From contig MVBO01000028.1 in the NCBI GenBank assembly GCA_002261195.1, forward strand, positions 1-64,000: a DNA stretch of 64,000 nt. Direction: 5' to 3'. The stretch comes from Bifiguratus adelaidae. Its lineage: Eukaryota > Mucoromycota > Endogonomycetes > Endogonales. Position numbers and translations under genes: made by a program. This document shows, one piece after another, positions 48,919 to 60,954 of the stretch (the stretch's first letter is position 1; every line of letters starts with the position of its first letter). Below the pieces are notes generated by a model that saw only the letters and a list, made by a program, of their open reading frames with translations, ran no database searches and had not been told where the DNA came from.

Positions 48919-50764
48919 AAAGGCCACGTCAGCGCCGAGACGAAAGGAGATACAGTACATGTCCTTGTTGGGAGCTACCTTGCGTACCCAATGGATGCTT
49001 GTTTCGGATGTGCTGATCGGTCGGCCCATGGCCTCGGTGACTCTCTATAAGCCATCAGGGTGAGCAAAAGGATAAGATGGCAGACATTGGGTTCAACACC
49101 AGCTTACCTCTAGAATGTCTTGTTCTGGTTCGGCACTTTTTGAAAAGCAGTGCGCATGCATCATGGGTAGTTGGGTGGTGGGATCATCGAATAGCTGGGC
49201 CTCATCTTTGTAAATTCCGCGGAAAGCATCTGCATGTGTACAGTGTATGATAAATACACTGGATAGGGGAACCATATCTTGTTCTCTCTTACCCAGGAAT
49301 TCGAGTGAGATGGCGGGGAGGTTCATGACAATATGATCAAATGTCTTGTAGCCGTTCTTGGTTCGCTTAAAATTGACGTCAGCTACACTGACGGCATCAA
49401 TGGCCTTGGCATCATTGGTTTTCTGCTTTTTGGCCCGGTTGGACTCGGGGGAAGCAGGAAAGGTCAATGTGCCGTCTTTGACGGCTTGGTCTAGGTCCAA
49501 CTTGGCTTGCTTGATGAAATCACGACCATCCAAGTTGTAGGGTTTGATCGTGTTGCGGATCTTGTTGAGCGACATATTGTGCCGTAGCCATGTAAATGAA
49601 TCTGGGTTCAGGTCGTTGGCATAGACAAGGCAACCCTTTCTGGCGGCTGGTATCGCAAATGGACCTACACCTGCAAACACGTCGCCTAGATGTGGACATG
49701 AGATGTCAACCTTGAAAGCGCACTCGGTCCTACTCACATATGAGGTCGCCGCGATGAAACATGGATACCAGTCTATCGTGTTCTGTATGGAGCCGGGAAT
49801 TCCAATAGACTTTGGAAAAGTCGAATTGGAATCGACAATTGCTCTCCCTCTATAAATGCTCCATCAGTCGTCGTTTCATATATAATCTCCTGCACCACGT
49901 ACCACTTCTGTCACCATGTCGTCCGTTCCAGCCAGAACCTCCAAGCGGAAATTTCGAAAGGTGCTGTCAATGGTGTCAAGCTTGTTGATGACGGATGTGA
50001 TGTTTTTATTTTTCTGCGCCATGGATCCATCAGCGCATGGCTCGAGTATGCTTTAGTGACTTACATCTAGTATCACCTGGCCAATAATGTGTTTCCAAGG
50101 CTGAAACTCTTCCCGGAGGTTCATGTGCGCTACAGGTCATTAGCATCCATGGCACTCCACCGTCATTCGTCCATATCTCACCAATATGTCCCACGGTCGT
50201 AAAGGATGTCGGCACTTCTTGTATTTCTGGAGGCAGGATGGCCCGAAGCACCTCGTCTAGAGCAGATCAGTCATGCTCACTGCATGCTAGACATTACCTG
50301 TTGTCCAGTAATCGTATCCAATGTGCACTTCATGTTCCACGACCCCGAGGCCATGCTCCTTGATATAGGTTTGCGAACTTGCCGGCAAGTTGGACAAGTC
50401 TATCACGCGACCGTCAGTGCAAACCCAACTATGCTCAACGATCCATACCTGCAGAGGTGTTGACGTTGAGTAAAAGCTTCTTGGTCTCCTTTGACTCGTC
50501 AGGTGCGACATTTTGTAGTTTGGGTTGATTCAACAAGTCTCTGCGCCAAAGTGAGCCTTACCGTCACCCAACAGCATGCGCTTACCCAGCCAGTGCTTTC
50601 AAGCATACGCCAACGTTCTTCGCAGGTACTCGTACCGCCAGTACCTTGATCGTTTTGCCAAATGCTTCCTTGTTTAAGGCACTGGCTCCACGTTGCAGCG
50701 GGATGGTAAAAGCCATAAAGGTGAGTTTGAAGCTTGATGGGCTTATGGTTCCATGACGAGACAT
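48913..50764 (-). CDS. TRM5: tRNA (guanine37-N1)-methyltransferase Trm5
   Basis: About nine exons. Those placed are 50586-50764, 50449-50540, 50298-50399, 50182-50256, 50065-50129, then a run from 50013 to 48913 with three more introns. Conserved blocks are [108 protein letters not shown] and the SAM motif [18 protein letters not shown], then NDLNPDSF and [10 protein letters not shown] (the NLP motif). The last exon ends [10 protein letters not shown]. It makes m1G37, which prevents frameshifting, in cytosol and mitochondria. The splice sites were placed by homology and some may shift by a few nt. Confidence 0.92.
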
Positions 50765-51002
50765 TGGACACTATATCATCATGTCTGGACAGAGACTGTC
50801 AACTGGGCAGTTGAGGAAGACGTAATCTTCTCTCTGAGAACCAACCATTGCTCATCATCTGGATCACGGAGTGATGCATCACACTGACGCATTCGCAGGA
50901 TTAGGCACGCGATCGACACAAGATCGCCAGGTTGGAGTGCTTGGAAGACAAGAACATGTGTGTAGTCTATGTACATAATGATAACGCTCGCGCGTATTGG
51001 GG

Positions 51003-52189
51003 CTAACCATGCCATTGGTCATCCGCCAAAGCGGTCGCACTCGTGTTGGGCCTCGTGGGTATCGTGGACTTTTGGATGTTGTAGATCTTGATAATCTCCT
51101 ACAGGAGGGAAGAGAATGAGATGCCATGGGCGTCTGAAGCACGCGCAACACTTACTCGCCAAGTAGCCATGTCCAATTCCATCATGAGTTGCTTCTTGGT
51201 TAGACCTTGTTGATGCTGTTCTGCGGTAGGCGTTTCGACCGCCTCCACCATCGGCTGGCCACTCTCATCATCAATGGACGCCTTGCCTTCTCTGACAATG
51301 AAGGAGAGATAAAACATGTTTTCAATGGTTTGTGAAAAGGACTCTGGATTCACAAAGAACTCAAACATGTTGATGGGGCCAACCTCTTCGAGAATGCGGT
51401 ACACCTTGTTCACATTGGTCGTCGTCTCGTTTTCCTGCTTTCGAATGTCTTCTTCTCGTAGCTATAATGGGCAATGGGTTGTAAACGGAGACCGAAAAGA
51501 GGATTAGCCTAAGTACCTGCACAGCTTCACGCCGATCCGACGCATGTTTCTCCAATCGGGCATGATCCGCCGCTTTGCGCGTTTTTTGAGTGACAGAGAG
51601 TGGTCCCAACATGAAATCTGACGAAGGCAAACGACAAGTATGTTGCAGGCCGAGCTTGCCGAGTTTGTCCCAACTTATGGGCCTTGTCGCATCAGTATCG
51701 GTTTCGCCCATATACCTTGACAATCTCGCCATGTAATCTTCAATGTCGAAGCCATCGATATCCATCTTGAGATTCCGAGCACGTTGCATGGCCAAGTCAG
51801 TGGATAGAATAAGTATCTGTGAATCCAGCGTCGCTTCTTGCGGACGCTCCACTGAAAGTACAGACGTTTGAGCTATAACGCGCCGCAAGCAGTGTTTATC
51901 ATTCAAGCCATACCTTTTCGGTAGAGCAGATCCGCTTGCTGCAGCGTTTCCAGCATGCTTTCATCGCTGGCTTTTATGATATCTTGCCGACGCTCTGGAC
52001 GGCGCGCTCAGTGTCATTCACTTTGCAGCAAGAACATGACTTACCGGACGTCGTCGTCAGCAAATCTCGGTAGCGCTTCCGTGTATCTCTCCGTAACCAT
52101 TTCAAGTCTTGTTCCTTATCTTGTTGTGCTTGTAGATCCCTTTCTGCTTGAACCAATTTGCCTCGCTCATCCTCACGGTAGGCTTGCAT
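51003..52189 (-). CDS. NSE4: Nse4, kleisin subunit of the Smc5-Smc6 complex
   Basis: Five exons (52045-52189, 51914-51994, 51517-51851, 51156-51461, 51003-51098) give 320 residues. The core starts LRRDTRKRYRDLL and has DESMLETLQQADLLYRKVER and PQEATLDSQILILSTDLAMQ (the kleisin N-terminal helix contact), then FDIEDYMARLSRYMG, ISWDKLGKLG and the C-terminal NSE4_C winged helix (INMFEFFVNPESFSQTIENM, FYLSFIVREGKA, MELDMATWREIIKIYNI). Nse4 bridges the Smc5 and Smc6 heads in DNA repair. The ATG at 52189 is the conservative choice; the frame stays open to an ATG at 52297, which overlaps the stop of the next gene. Confidence 0.9.
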
Positions 52190-52293
52190 GAGGCGAGAAA
52201 GGTGCAAAATCGCGTGTAGAGAAATTGACGCGTCGCTTTCATTAGTGTGATATCTACAAGTGTAAGAGTGTGCTAGTGAGGTATACATATACA

Positions 52294-53388
52294 TCATATG
52301 TCATTATCGCTATCTTCAATCTGATCATGACCTTCAGCATCACTCTCTGCCACTAATTCGACCATGCGTTTACTATAGTCGATATCTTGGGCGACAAAGG
52401 ACTGGATCTTTTGCAGTTCGGATGACAAGTCAAAGGTTGAGGGTATAAGAGGGCTTGCGTCGGAGAGTTGCTTTGTGGAAGGAGATGGGGAAAAGAAGAA
52501 GCGACCATTGCTTCCGGATGATTGCCGAATTTCGTCAAATGTTCGTTGTGGCGAATTGGAAGTGATGAGGATGTAGTCGGAGGGTGATTTTGGTAGGTTT
52601 GTGGTTATTGTAGCAGCGCTCGGTGACATGGGCTATTACGGCCGTGAGATATTGTCGGCACCGAGAATCGATGGCTTACTTACCACGTCATTGATGGTTG
52701 CGTCTTGTTCATTGTCGGTTGTGCCACTTGTGGAGTGTTGATCAACATATCTTGGCGATGGAGCATCAATTGAAATGACTTGTTCACTTGTCCTGGACCT
52801 GAGTGTGTGTTATATAAGAAACGACTGACAGAGGGAGACGACTTACGGTATGTCAGGCCTGTCGTACGTGGTGAGATCCCTGTTCGCTTCTAGAATATCG
52901 GTAAGTAACGCATCACGGCCATCCGCCGTCGGTGCAATAGAAAGATCCGAGCGTTGTGGACCATAAGCTGGCTCCATTGGTTGTTTTTCGGCTTGTGATG
53001 GGTATGAATGGGTATCGTAAAGAGACAGGTTGACTTGCACGTGCTGTTGATCGATAGGTTGAGCATAGGATGGCAGTTGGGCTTCGGGGGAGTCTGGCTT
53101 GTCTTGCGCTCCATTTGTCGTGGGTCTAGGTAAGATTGGTGTCGTGGAAGGATGGTGGTGTGAGTCGTGCATGGAAAAACGCTGTTCAGGGCTCGGGTGC
53201 TCTTCACCTTCGGTCTCTTGACCATCGTCCATGGAATCGTTGTCTTCCAGTTCAGACTCTGATTCAACGAAAGGAGCAGGCACCGGTGGCTGTAGTTGTG
53301 GAAAGCCGCCAGACGCTAGTCGTGGTATGATTCCACGGAAGGCAAGCAAGCAGTGCCGCCTAATCTCTCCAGCGTCCAATCCGTCCAT
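52294..53388 (-). CDS. Hypothetical Ser/Pro-rich protein
   Basis: Exons 52847-53388, 52684-52798 and 52294-52632 join in phase to 331 residues. The N-terminal 30 residues (DGLDAGEIRRHCLLAFRGII) look folded; the rest is acidic, His/Pro/Ser-rich and likely disordered, with a final helix (DLSSELQKIQSFVAQDIDYS). The terminal exon ends in an Asp-rich tail. I do not recognise a family. Its ATG is 30 bp from the ATG of CMS1 on the other strand, and its stop overlaps the most upstream possible start of NSE4. It could in principle be a 5' part of NSE4, but no splice joining the two in phase was found. Confidence 0.55.
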
Positions 53389-53418
53389 GGAACACTTAAA
53401 AGCTATTATTCTTTCACC
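53389..53418. promoter_or_regulatory. 30-bp divergent intergenic segment
   Basis: Only 30 bp part the ATG of the Ser/Pro-rich gene (53386-53388) from the ATG of CMS1 (53419-53421). The segment is A/T-rich with no TATA. Each transcript must begin within the other's coding exon or have almost no leader. Confidence 0.5.
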
Positions 53419-54431
53419 ATGGTAGACGCTTCCGGTGATGCATTGGACGATCAACTGGATTATACAGTTGATCTCTCGGACGAGAAAGTAGAGGAGTCAG
53501 AGATACCTTCAAGGAAGAGAAAGGCTGAGAGCGGTCCGGCATCGGTAAGTGACCATGCAGCTAGTGGGTGCGCCAACCACTCAATGGTTTACGGTGTGTT
53601 TTACAGCGAAAGAAGGCCAAAAAGACGGAAAGCAAGGTGCCTGTGGGTCAACGCGCCATCAGAGAACAACTTGAAGAGATTGAACGATGCCACAAAAAGA
53701 GCAAACCGCACTTGTCTGGCTTCGAGCTTGAAGAGCTCTCTTTGCATAGCGACGACATGGTAGACGCTCAGCTCTTCAAGAATGAGCGTACCCTAGATCA
53801 CTTGGCATCTTTTGTCAAGTTTGGTGAGTAGCGCACGTTTTGATGCCGCAAGGTATAGACTCACTGATTAGCGCAGCGACAAAGAATTACAAGGCCAAGT
53901 TATTGAAGGCGCCAAACGAAGAGACGCCAAAAGGGTCGCCTTTGGTGCTTATTATGACAGGATCTGCTATTCGCGCTACGGATATCATACGGTAAGCAAC
54001 TGCTAAGGACCTTAGAAAAGCAACCTTGACCATCTCTGGTAGAGCATTGGAAGAATTGAAACGTTCGGGAAAGATTGCCAAGCTTTTCGCAAAGCATTTG
54101 AAAGTCGCTCAGCAGATTGGCTATCTTAAATCCAATGTCGTGAACATTGGTGTTGGTACGGCGAGCCGCCTCAGTAAATTGATCGCCGAAGGTAAGAATA
54201 ATGTCAGTTTTGCTCATCATGCTCACCAACCTTGGATGCCTAGACGCTCTCAAGTTGGATCGATTAGAGACGCTCATACTAGACTGCGTACCTGACAAGA
54301 AGAATCTTCATCTCTTTCAATTGGAGAACGGAACGGACATCTTTGAATTGCTGGACACGCATATTGTTCCTGCGGCTCGCGCCAGAAAAGAGGACCAAGA
54401 GGCAGAGCGTTTACGAGTAGCTCTATTTTAA
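53419..54431 (+). CDS. CMS1: Cms1-like ribosome biogenesis protein
   Basis: Five exons (53419-53544, 53607-53823, 53877-53991, 54043-54191, 54244-54431) give 264 residues. An acidic/basic N-terminus is followed by KKSKPHLSGFELEELSL, then a helicase-like alpha/beta core without helicase motifs: PLVLIMTGSAIRATDIIRAL, KLFAKHLKVAQQIGYL, NIGVGTASRLSKLIAE, RLETLILDCVPDKKNLHLFQ. This is the Cms1 order; yeast Cms1 is part of the 90S pre-ribosome. Introns are 51-62 nt and all phases agree. Length is typical. Confidence 0.9.
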
Positions 54432-55005
54432 TGACCGTTTTATTGTTGCATTATCGTTGGCATGCCTTATGCCATTTCGATTGTATACTATCCACAAGCA
54501 CGCATTCATAAATAGGGTCAAGCTCAGGAGACAACTCTAGGGAGATCTCCGATACACCTCTGTAGGAATATCTTGACATTCATCATCCATAAGTGTATTG
54601 CGCCACTTAGGAGTCATAAAGACTGGATACCAGAAACACAACAAATGCGTTAAATTTTCGGGTCGATTTGCGGGTGTGCCGCAGCTAAGCCCGTATGCTA
54701 TTCGGCATATCGACAAATAACTGGTAAAGCGAGTGATTGACGATTTGCGTTTATGCGCATGGCGTTGTCACTGACCGCGTTAATGGCTTGTCAGAATCAT
54801 GTTTGCTACGAGCAAATGTGGATGAAAGGGGTATTTGTTGTCTACGAGGTTATTTACACATTTACAAGTGGACTTCCTACAGTCACAATGTGCGGGTAAC
54901 CGAAGCGTACTAGCAAGGCAAATGTGAAAGATGGAGAGACGCATTCCATGCGCCAAGGAGCCGTTGGATGCAGCATCGAGTTATGGGCCAATTTGCGCAG
55001 TCTAT
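54432..55005. other. Intergenic, no gene seen
   Basis: The 3' flanks of CMS1 (plus) and the PY-motif gene (minus) meet here. Only short frames are present and nothing conserved is visible. Confidence 0.5.
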
Positions 55006-55305
55006 CTAGCGGTATTCTGCCATGTATCGATAGCTTTGCGACGAATCAGAGACGAATTTGCTTATACCTCGAACGACCACTTTTGCCTTTGACGTCTTGA
55101 CGTTTGGTTGCACCGATTGCTCATAGGAAGGTAACCTGACAGCGGAAGAGGAAGCAGAAGACGAGGTGGATGAGGATAATAGAGATGATAGCGAAGGTCG
55201 CTTGCTTTGCTTTGACTTCTCCAGCTTGAATTCGCTATAAGGCGGTGGATTTGTGTTGGAAAGATTCATGGATGTAGTTTTCGACTTGTCTGTTGGATTG
55301 GCCAT
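55006..55305 (-). CDS. Small Ser-rich protein with PY motif
   Basis: A single exon of 99 residues. It has a PPPYSEF motif near residue 20 (a PPxY site for WW domains such as those of Rsp5/Nedd4 ligases), a run of serines (SLLSSSTSSSASSS), a second LPSYEQS site, and a basic end (KAKVVVRGISKF). No membrane helix or signal peptide. Such short PY proteins can be adaptors of Rsp5, but no family is recognised. The codon bias and clean start support a gene, moderately. Confidence 0.5.
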   Translation of the reverse strand: MANPTDKSKTTSMNLSNTNPPPYSEFKLEKSKQSKRPSLSSLLSSSTSSSASSSAVRLPSYEQSVQPNVKTSKAKVVVRGISKFVSDSSQSYRYMAEYR

Positions 55306-55941
55306 TGAATTTCAATATAATCCAGAGAGGCCAAAGAGATGTGAATGGATAATGTCAGGAGAGGAGGTGTGGCTCATATTTATACATATTGCCAGCGCCT
55401 CCGCGGTTCCGGATGCGTGAATCACGGTCCAGTGAAAATCTTGCTATGCAGTTGCACCCTGCATCTTGGATGTGCTGCGCATTTCCGTAATGGAGCTTAT
55501 TTTTAACTAAATTGGGACACTCAAATTCCGTCGGCATTAGTCATGATGCCTTTCTTTTCCCCGTCACTCCACAGCATACAAGCTACTGAATAAGCAATGG
55601 GATGGCCGAAAGTTTGTCAGCATATGCACATGTGCTTATGAGATGCAATGTCGTGCTAATCCTCTCCAAAATATACAATGGAAGATGATCTATCCATGGA
55701 CAACGGACTCATAACACCCCACGCTCAGTCCGTAACCAGGTAGGGGCGCAGAAGCCAAAGCACATCGCTATACCCAAGCTGGCTGTGCGTTCCCGGTCTT
55801 TGGGCCGATCCTTGTGTAACGCATACTGCATGAGTAATGGGTGGAAACCCGTCCCGATTATGTAATTAACATCTATACATTCACACATTGTGCTAGCAAG
55901 ATGCGGCGCGTCTGCCGTCGACCGTGTTCGGTTATGACCTT
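55306..55941. other. Intergenic between the PY-motif gene and TOF1
   Basis: About 640 bp with no gene. It holds the promoter of the PY-motif gene (a TTTATACATA element lies at about 55378) and the TOF1 3' flank. Confidence 0.45.
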
Positions 55942-58900
55942 TTAATCTAGATCGTCTTCAGAGAGTACGAATTCGGCGGAACGAAATTCCCCAGTCTCTG
56001 TTTTGGTTCCGGCGTCTTGGTCATCTGCATTATCGTCCGTCAACAGCGAGTCGTCTAGCGACCGATCTGCCTTTCGTCTGCGCTGCTTCTGCTTTGGCGA
56101 TGAGGTATCATCTGTTTGTTTACGAGCTCGCTTTCTTCGTCTCTGCAAAAGATCGGTGACCGGCTTTCCATCATTTTGCATTGGATGTTCACTGTACTCG
56201 TTGATGAATTTGATGCCTTCGGAAAGTTCATGGCTTGTCAGTGTGCCGGGTATCCTCCACGTTGGCGGATCAGCGTCTATTGGCATGATATGGTGAGCCT
56301 TTACTTCAGAGGGATCGCTGGACTTACCAGAGTTCTTTTCAAACTTCAACAAGGTCAAGAGCAACTTCAACGACGCGTTGGACCGTAATGCTTCCTTTTC
56401 AACCTCCAAGTCGCCTTCAATGACTTTCGATTGTAATTAGCTATGGCATGGTCGCCTTTTGTCCCAAGCACTCACCTGCATCACTGTATCCCTCATCTTC
56501 ATCGTCACGGTCGTAGCCCGACATGGAATTACTAGATGCTTGGGCATCCTGCTTTGCCTGCTGACGTCGCGTCATCTCCGCCTCTCGTCTACCAACGACG
56601 AAGGTCATTTTCTAACTCTACATAAGTACACGCAGCGAGGCGAGGATGATACATACCAGTAGCACCCAGCGTATTAAATCATGAAGGTCTTGTTCCATCA
56701 GAGCGGATACAACGACGCCAATCTTTTGGCTCCAGTTAAGGTTCTTGGCCATGCTAGGAACGATTTGGAGCTCAACGTCTTGCAGTTTCTATCATATGCC
56801 GAGTTAGTGTCTACCATCATTATGTCACACGCCTTTTCTCACCTTTTGCTTCTTTGTAGCTTTCTGAATATTTACATCATCATCGCTTTCGTTACCCATC
56901 ATGAAGCGCTTAACGTCCTTGTTTCGAGTGGGATATACCAACTAGGAGCAGGTGTGAACATCACCGGCGGGTCGTCAATAGTCTTATCCACTTACTTCTA
57001 CATATAGCAGTGGATACTCTTCCAATTTCTTAAACAATTGGCGCAAGCAAAATCGAATAAACGTCGAGAGCTCGCGATACGCCTTCGTCTTTGGCATGTA
57101 TGGCAAATCGTCACATATGCGATGAAACAACTCCAACGTAGAGAGCTATTACGGAGTCAGCCGTGCATTCACAGACGTGATAGATTACTTGCCTGGAAGA
57201 AGAGTGCCTCGCGCTTGCATCGAACCATGATTCGATGCATAATGCGTACAACGCACATGATGCCTTCCTCTGAAAGATGCTTGTAATCTTCCAAATAGTC
57301 GCAGTACGAGCGAAGCATTACATCAGTGGCAAAAGACTAAGTGCACCGAGGTGAGATTGACGCGAGAAAGAACAGGACCACTTACGGATTCGAAGTTCTC
57401 AAACAGAAAGAGGGATTCCTGATACCTTGATCCATCGTCCATGTCTTCGTACCCCACAGTTTCGCCGGCATCGTTTTCCTCGTCATGCTCGCTTGTGCCA
57501 TGGTTATCTGAGACGTGGTCCTCGTCGTGCGGGTTGTCCGACTCCTTGGCTGATCCAAAGTATAAGCTTTGTGCAGCTGAAGATAGCGAACTTACCTTGT
57601 GAATTTTGGCGAGGCTTCGTTTTCCGCTTCTGCTTGCGGACAAACATGGCTTTCTTCGATTTGCAATAGTGTTCCAGCGTGGTGAGCAGAGTATCAATCA
57701 TAAATATGATGCTTTCCAGATATCTGGACAGCGTTTGTGAGTTGGTGCATTAGTTCCGACAACAAAACTTACGATCGAGATTGGGTTTTGTGAGCACGCG
57801 CAATCTCAACAAACATATCCAGAGTCGATTGTTCATAGAACAAGTTGCTTAGCAGATTATCGGCAACGTCATTGTAATCTTGAATGTCGGATCGCGACAT
57901 TTCGTCTATGGTGAGGAGCTGTAATTCATGAGCACGGGCTTTCGCAGGGGATAAGATGTCCGATAGGTCCGATACAAACCATCTGCCTAAGACAGTCCAC
58001 AGCGTAGCCAACGTCATCCCATTTCTGTAGAGCAGTTAACCACGGATCGATACAGGATGATGGCAACATACCTTGTCATCGAATGCATTTCGCAGCCGTC
58101 TGAGACAACTTCCCAGATTGTCACGCTTCAGGCTACTCGCTACCAAATCGTAATCAAATTCAGCGAGTTCTTCATCATTCTCGGCATCCGCACGAGAAAC
58201 CTCGGCCGCCATTTTGGCTCCGGCGCGTCTATAGCGGAGGCAGAACGTTTGCAGGTAAAAGAACTTTTCGTAGTCGGTTTCGCGGATGTTTTCTCGTTCA
58301 GCCCGAATGTCTCGACCAACTGAATCGACGATGGCTACGGCATGAATCAGTTTCTGCTCAAAGTTGAGCAAATCCGGTTGACATACCGTTGAAACTATGG
58401 TTCAGAAAGTCTAGCGTTGTCTTTGAGATGTGGGCGATGGTTTTTGGCTGCTTGTAGCGTTTGTTCCTGGTGGGCAAATCCTACACCCTAGACGTTATTC
58501 GACGAACGAGCATTTTCTCCATGATGCGCATACCAGTTCCTTTTTGCGGTTGCCAACTCGCCCCTTGACTCGTTTCGTAGTATCGGTCACTGACATATCC
58601 AATACATCCTGGAACGCCGTCTTCATGTTTCGAAGAGGAAAAACTGAAATTGTCTGATTGCTCCCCCGCTAAATCCCACATTGAGAGTCTGTCCTTGTTT
58701 TCAAAAGCAGAGCTTACCCCAGAGCGAAGTGAAATGGTACCACCGAATTTGTTGTGACGACTAGAGGCGTTTCTAGAAGCTTGCAGGAACTGACTCTTCT
58801 CCTGCTGGAGCAATTTATCGATCTCGGACAAGCGTACAGCACTCTAAGAACGAGTATGAGCTCCGAATATACGGCATGGCTCGAATCCTACCTCGTCCGA

Positions 58901-59923
58901 AAACAACCCTTCTGGGTTTTGAGGTAGAAACAAGTGATAGAAAATCTCTTGCAAGATGAGATTGAATTCTCGAAACTCCCCGCTGTCAGCGTTAGATGCC
59001 ATGGTCAGGCACATTTCAATCGTGTCTGTTTCGTGAAGTTTTTGTACTAAAAGGTCCTTTGTAATGATAGCATTGAGTAAGGAGATGCGCGATTGCCATT
59101 TGCGGAGACACGCTTACCTGCATCATTGCATTGAGATGAACAGTGGCTGGATCATTGCTGGATGCTGTGGGATCTTCAATGGCCAACAAATTGCGCACAA
59201 TAGAGAGGACAATCCGAATGATTTTTCCGTCCCGATCCGTGCGGTTTCTGCAGACTTTGTTAATGACAATAAGTCAGCAATAGACCTACTCACCTTGCGG
59301 GCAGAGTTAAAGGCTTGATGGCTACTTTGAGGATGGCTTCCAACACCTCGGGCCGAACGAAGGTCTCCTTGTAAGCCGTCAATATATTGCTTAGTCGCTT
59401 TCCATGTATAAGTAAATCTTGTCGGTCGAATTCGCTTGCGTATACCGGCCAGGTCATGGGACATATCAATTCGACTAGACTTTATGAGCGACTTTTGGCA
59501 ATGCAACCCTCGAATGACATGGTCTTACCGCAAGCAAGGGCTAGCCGCTCTTCCACGTGTGTTCGTTCCGGCCTGTTGCTGTTCAACAGCAAGATAGGGA
59601 TGAGATCCTTTTCCAACACGCGCCATTCATAGAGTGCTTGCAGGACAAACTTTTCGGCATGTTGGTCATCACGCGCAATCCAATTTTTGATATCTTTTAA
59701 GCACTCTGGGCAAGCTATCAGTTTCCATGACGCACATGTAGCCCTACGCATCCGACTTACGCAGACATTCGTCGCCCATGACATACTGCTCGACGATGTC
59801 GCCGCTCTCTGTCTCCACAGGTTCCACTCCTCCAAGAGCCGAGCATACCGACAACAGGAGAGCCTTGTCTTGTGGGTCTAGCACCCGAATTCGCAGCTCG
59901 ATATCCTCTTCCAACTCTGCCAT
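55942..59923 (-). CDS. TOF1: Tof1/Swi1/Timeless fork-protection protein
   Basis: A many-exon gene of roughly 1,050-1,150 residues. The first exon (59761-59923) reads LLLSVCSALGGVEPV and VMGDECL; the next give CPECLKDIKNWIARDDQ, ILLLNSNRP, VELICPMTWPV, FVRPEVLEAILKVAIKPLTL, which is the Timeless N-terminal domain. Later exons carry EIFYHLFLP, KFGGTISLRSG, the PARP-binding-like middle region, and an acidic C-terminal tail with a basic cluster (RRRKRARKQTDD). With Csm3/Swi3 (Tipin) it travels with the replisome, slows forks at barriers and signals to the checkpoint. Exons in 56.4-57.3 kb were only partly placed. It is in tandem with the F-box gene, 122 bp apart. Confidence 0.88.
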
Positions 59924-60045
59924 AATACTTTTTCACCGCCGTTAAGATGGGTCACGGCGACGCGACGAAAGACGCGCTCTTCATTAAATGAATTATTGCC
60001 ATAAATATCCATTGATTAGGCTTACAGTCTACATTGTTTGACTCT

Positions 60046-60954
60046 CTAAGCTATCCGAATCCACTGTTCGTTCAACTTGACGTGACAAAGTGAACCATAG
60101 TATTTGACAGCATTCCAAAAGGCAGTATTCAAGACGCCATCACCCTGTACCTCAAGTACGGTTAGATGCGGGCAACATGTCAAGATGTTGGCCCATGTCT
60201 CTTCTGACATGCCAGGCTGACCAAAGAGATACTTGAGCCGGAGTCGCTTCAGTTGGTGAAGTTGAGCGACGGCATTGAAAAATGACGGTGAGGGATTATT
60301 CAACCAGGCAAGCTCGAGATGTTGAATGTTCGGGGCGTTTTGGGCAATGATGTCGAGGGTATAATCGGGCAGAAACGTATCGTCGGCTTCCAAGGTCCTT
60401 GCTTGCGTCAAGAGTCGAAGCGTTTTGAGCTTTGGGGAGGCAACCATGAGCTCGGTCAACAAGAAGAGAGACCAGCGGGAATAATTGTGCAGGGTGAGGC
60501 TGGTGAGCGCAAGTTTATCGGTGGTGATTTGGCGGGTAAGCTGGAAGGAGCGGCAAGTCTCGTGGGTATCAAGATGTAAAATGAGCGACTCGACGCCTGC
60601 AAGCTCTAGCTGCAGGCTCTCTGTCCATGGTGGTATCTTTCTTCGACCGACATCTTCGAAATAGCTGCTCCAATCCGACTGAAGAGAGTCTGTCAACGTC
60701 TCGGCCTCATCGTGTCCAACATTTTGAATGGTGAGCTGACGGATCAATCCCGGACTTTTATCCCAGCGACGTCTGCAATCCTGGATAAGTTTGCTCAAAT
60801 GACCTTCATTGCGGAAGGATGCGTTACGCCATATCATTGCCACGGCAATTTTGTGGATTCTCCTGTTGACGAGGGCGAGATTGATGGCATCACTCTGATG
60901 GCTCAGGCTGTTGCAAACGGCAGCCAAGAGTTCTGTCGGTAAGTTTGCCAGCAT
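60046..60954 (-). CDS. F-box protein with leucine-rich repeats
   Basis: A single exon of 302 residues. The F-box is at the N-terminus (LANLPTELLAAVCNSLSHQS, DAINLALVNRRIHKIAVAMI). Leu-rich repeats follow: LALTSLTLHNYS, LKTLRLLTQAR, IQHLELAWLN, LKRLRLKYLFG, LTVLEVQGDG. It would act as a substrate receptor of an SCF ubiquitin ligase; the target is not known. Fungal genomes carry many such rapidly changing copies. No intron is needed and the ATG at 60952-60954 fits the F-box start. Confidence 0.78.
   Translation of the reverse strand: MLANLPTELLAAVCNSLSHQSDAINLALVNRRIHKIAVAMIWRNASFRNEGHLSKLIQDCRRRWDKSPGLIRQLTIQNVGHDEAETLTDSLQSDWSSYFEDVGRRKIPPWTESLQLELAGVESLILHLDTHETCRSFQLTRQITTDKLALTSLTLHNYSRWSLFLLTELMVASPKLKTLRLLTQARTLEADDTFLPDYTLDIIAQNAPNIQHLELAWLNNPSPSFFNAVAQLHQLKRLRLKYLFGQPGMSEETWANILTCCPHLTVLEVQGDGVLNTAFWNAVKYYGSLCHVKLNEQWIRIA

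Noticed and set aside
50780-51002. Minus-strand frame of about 78 codons between TRM5 and NSE4
   Set aside because: It lies in the TRM5 promoter and after the natural NSE4 stop; no motif and no splice link to either gene.
60319-60579. Plus-strand frame inside the F-box gene
   Set aside because: Shadow of the F-box LRR coding sequence on the minus strand.
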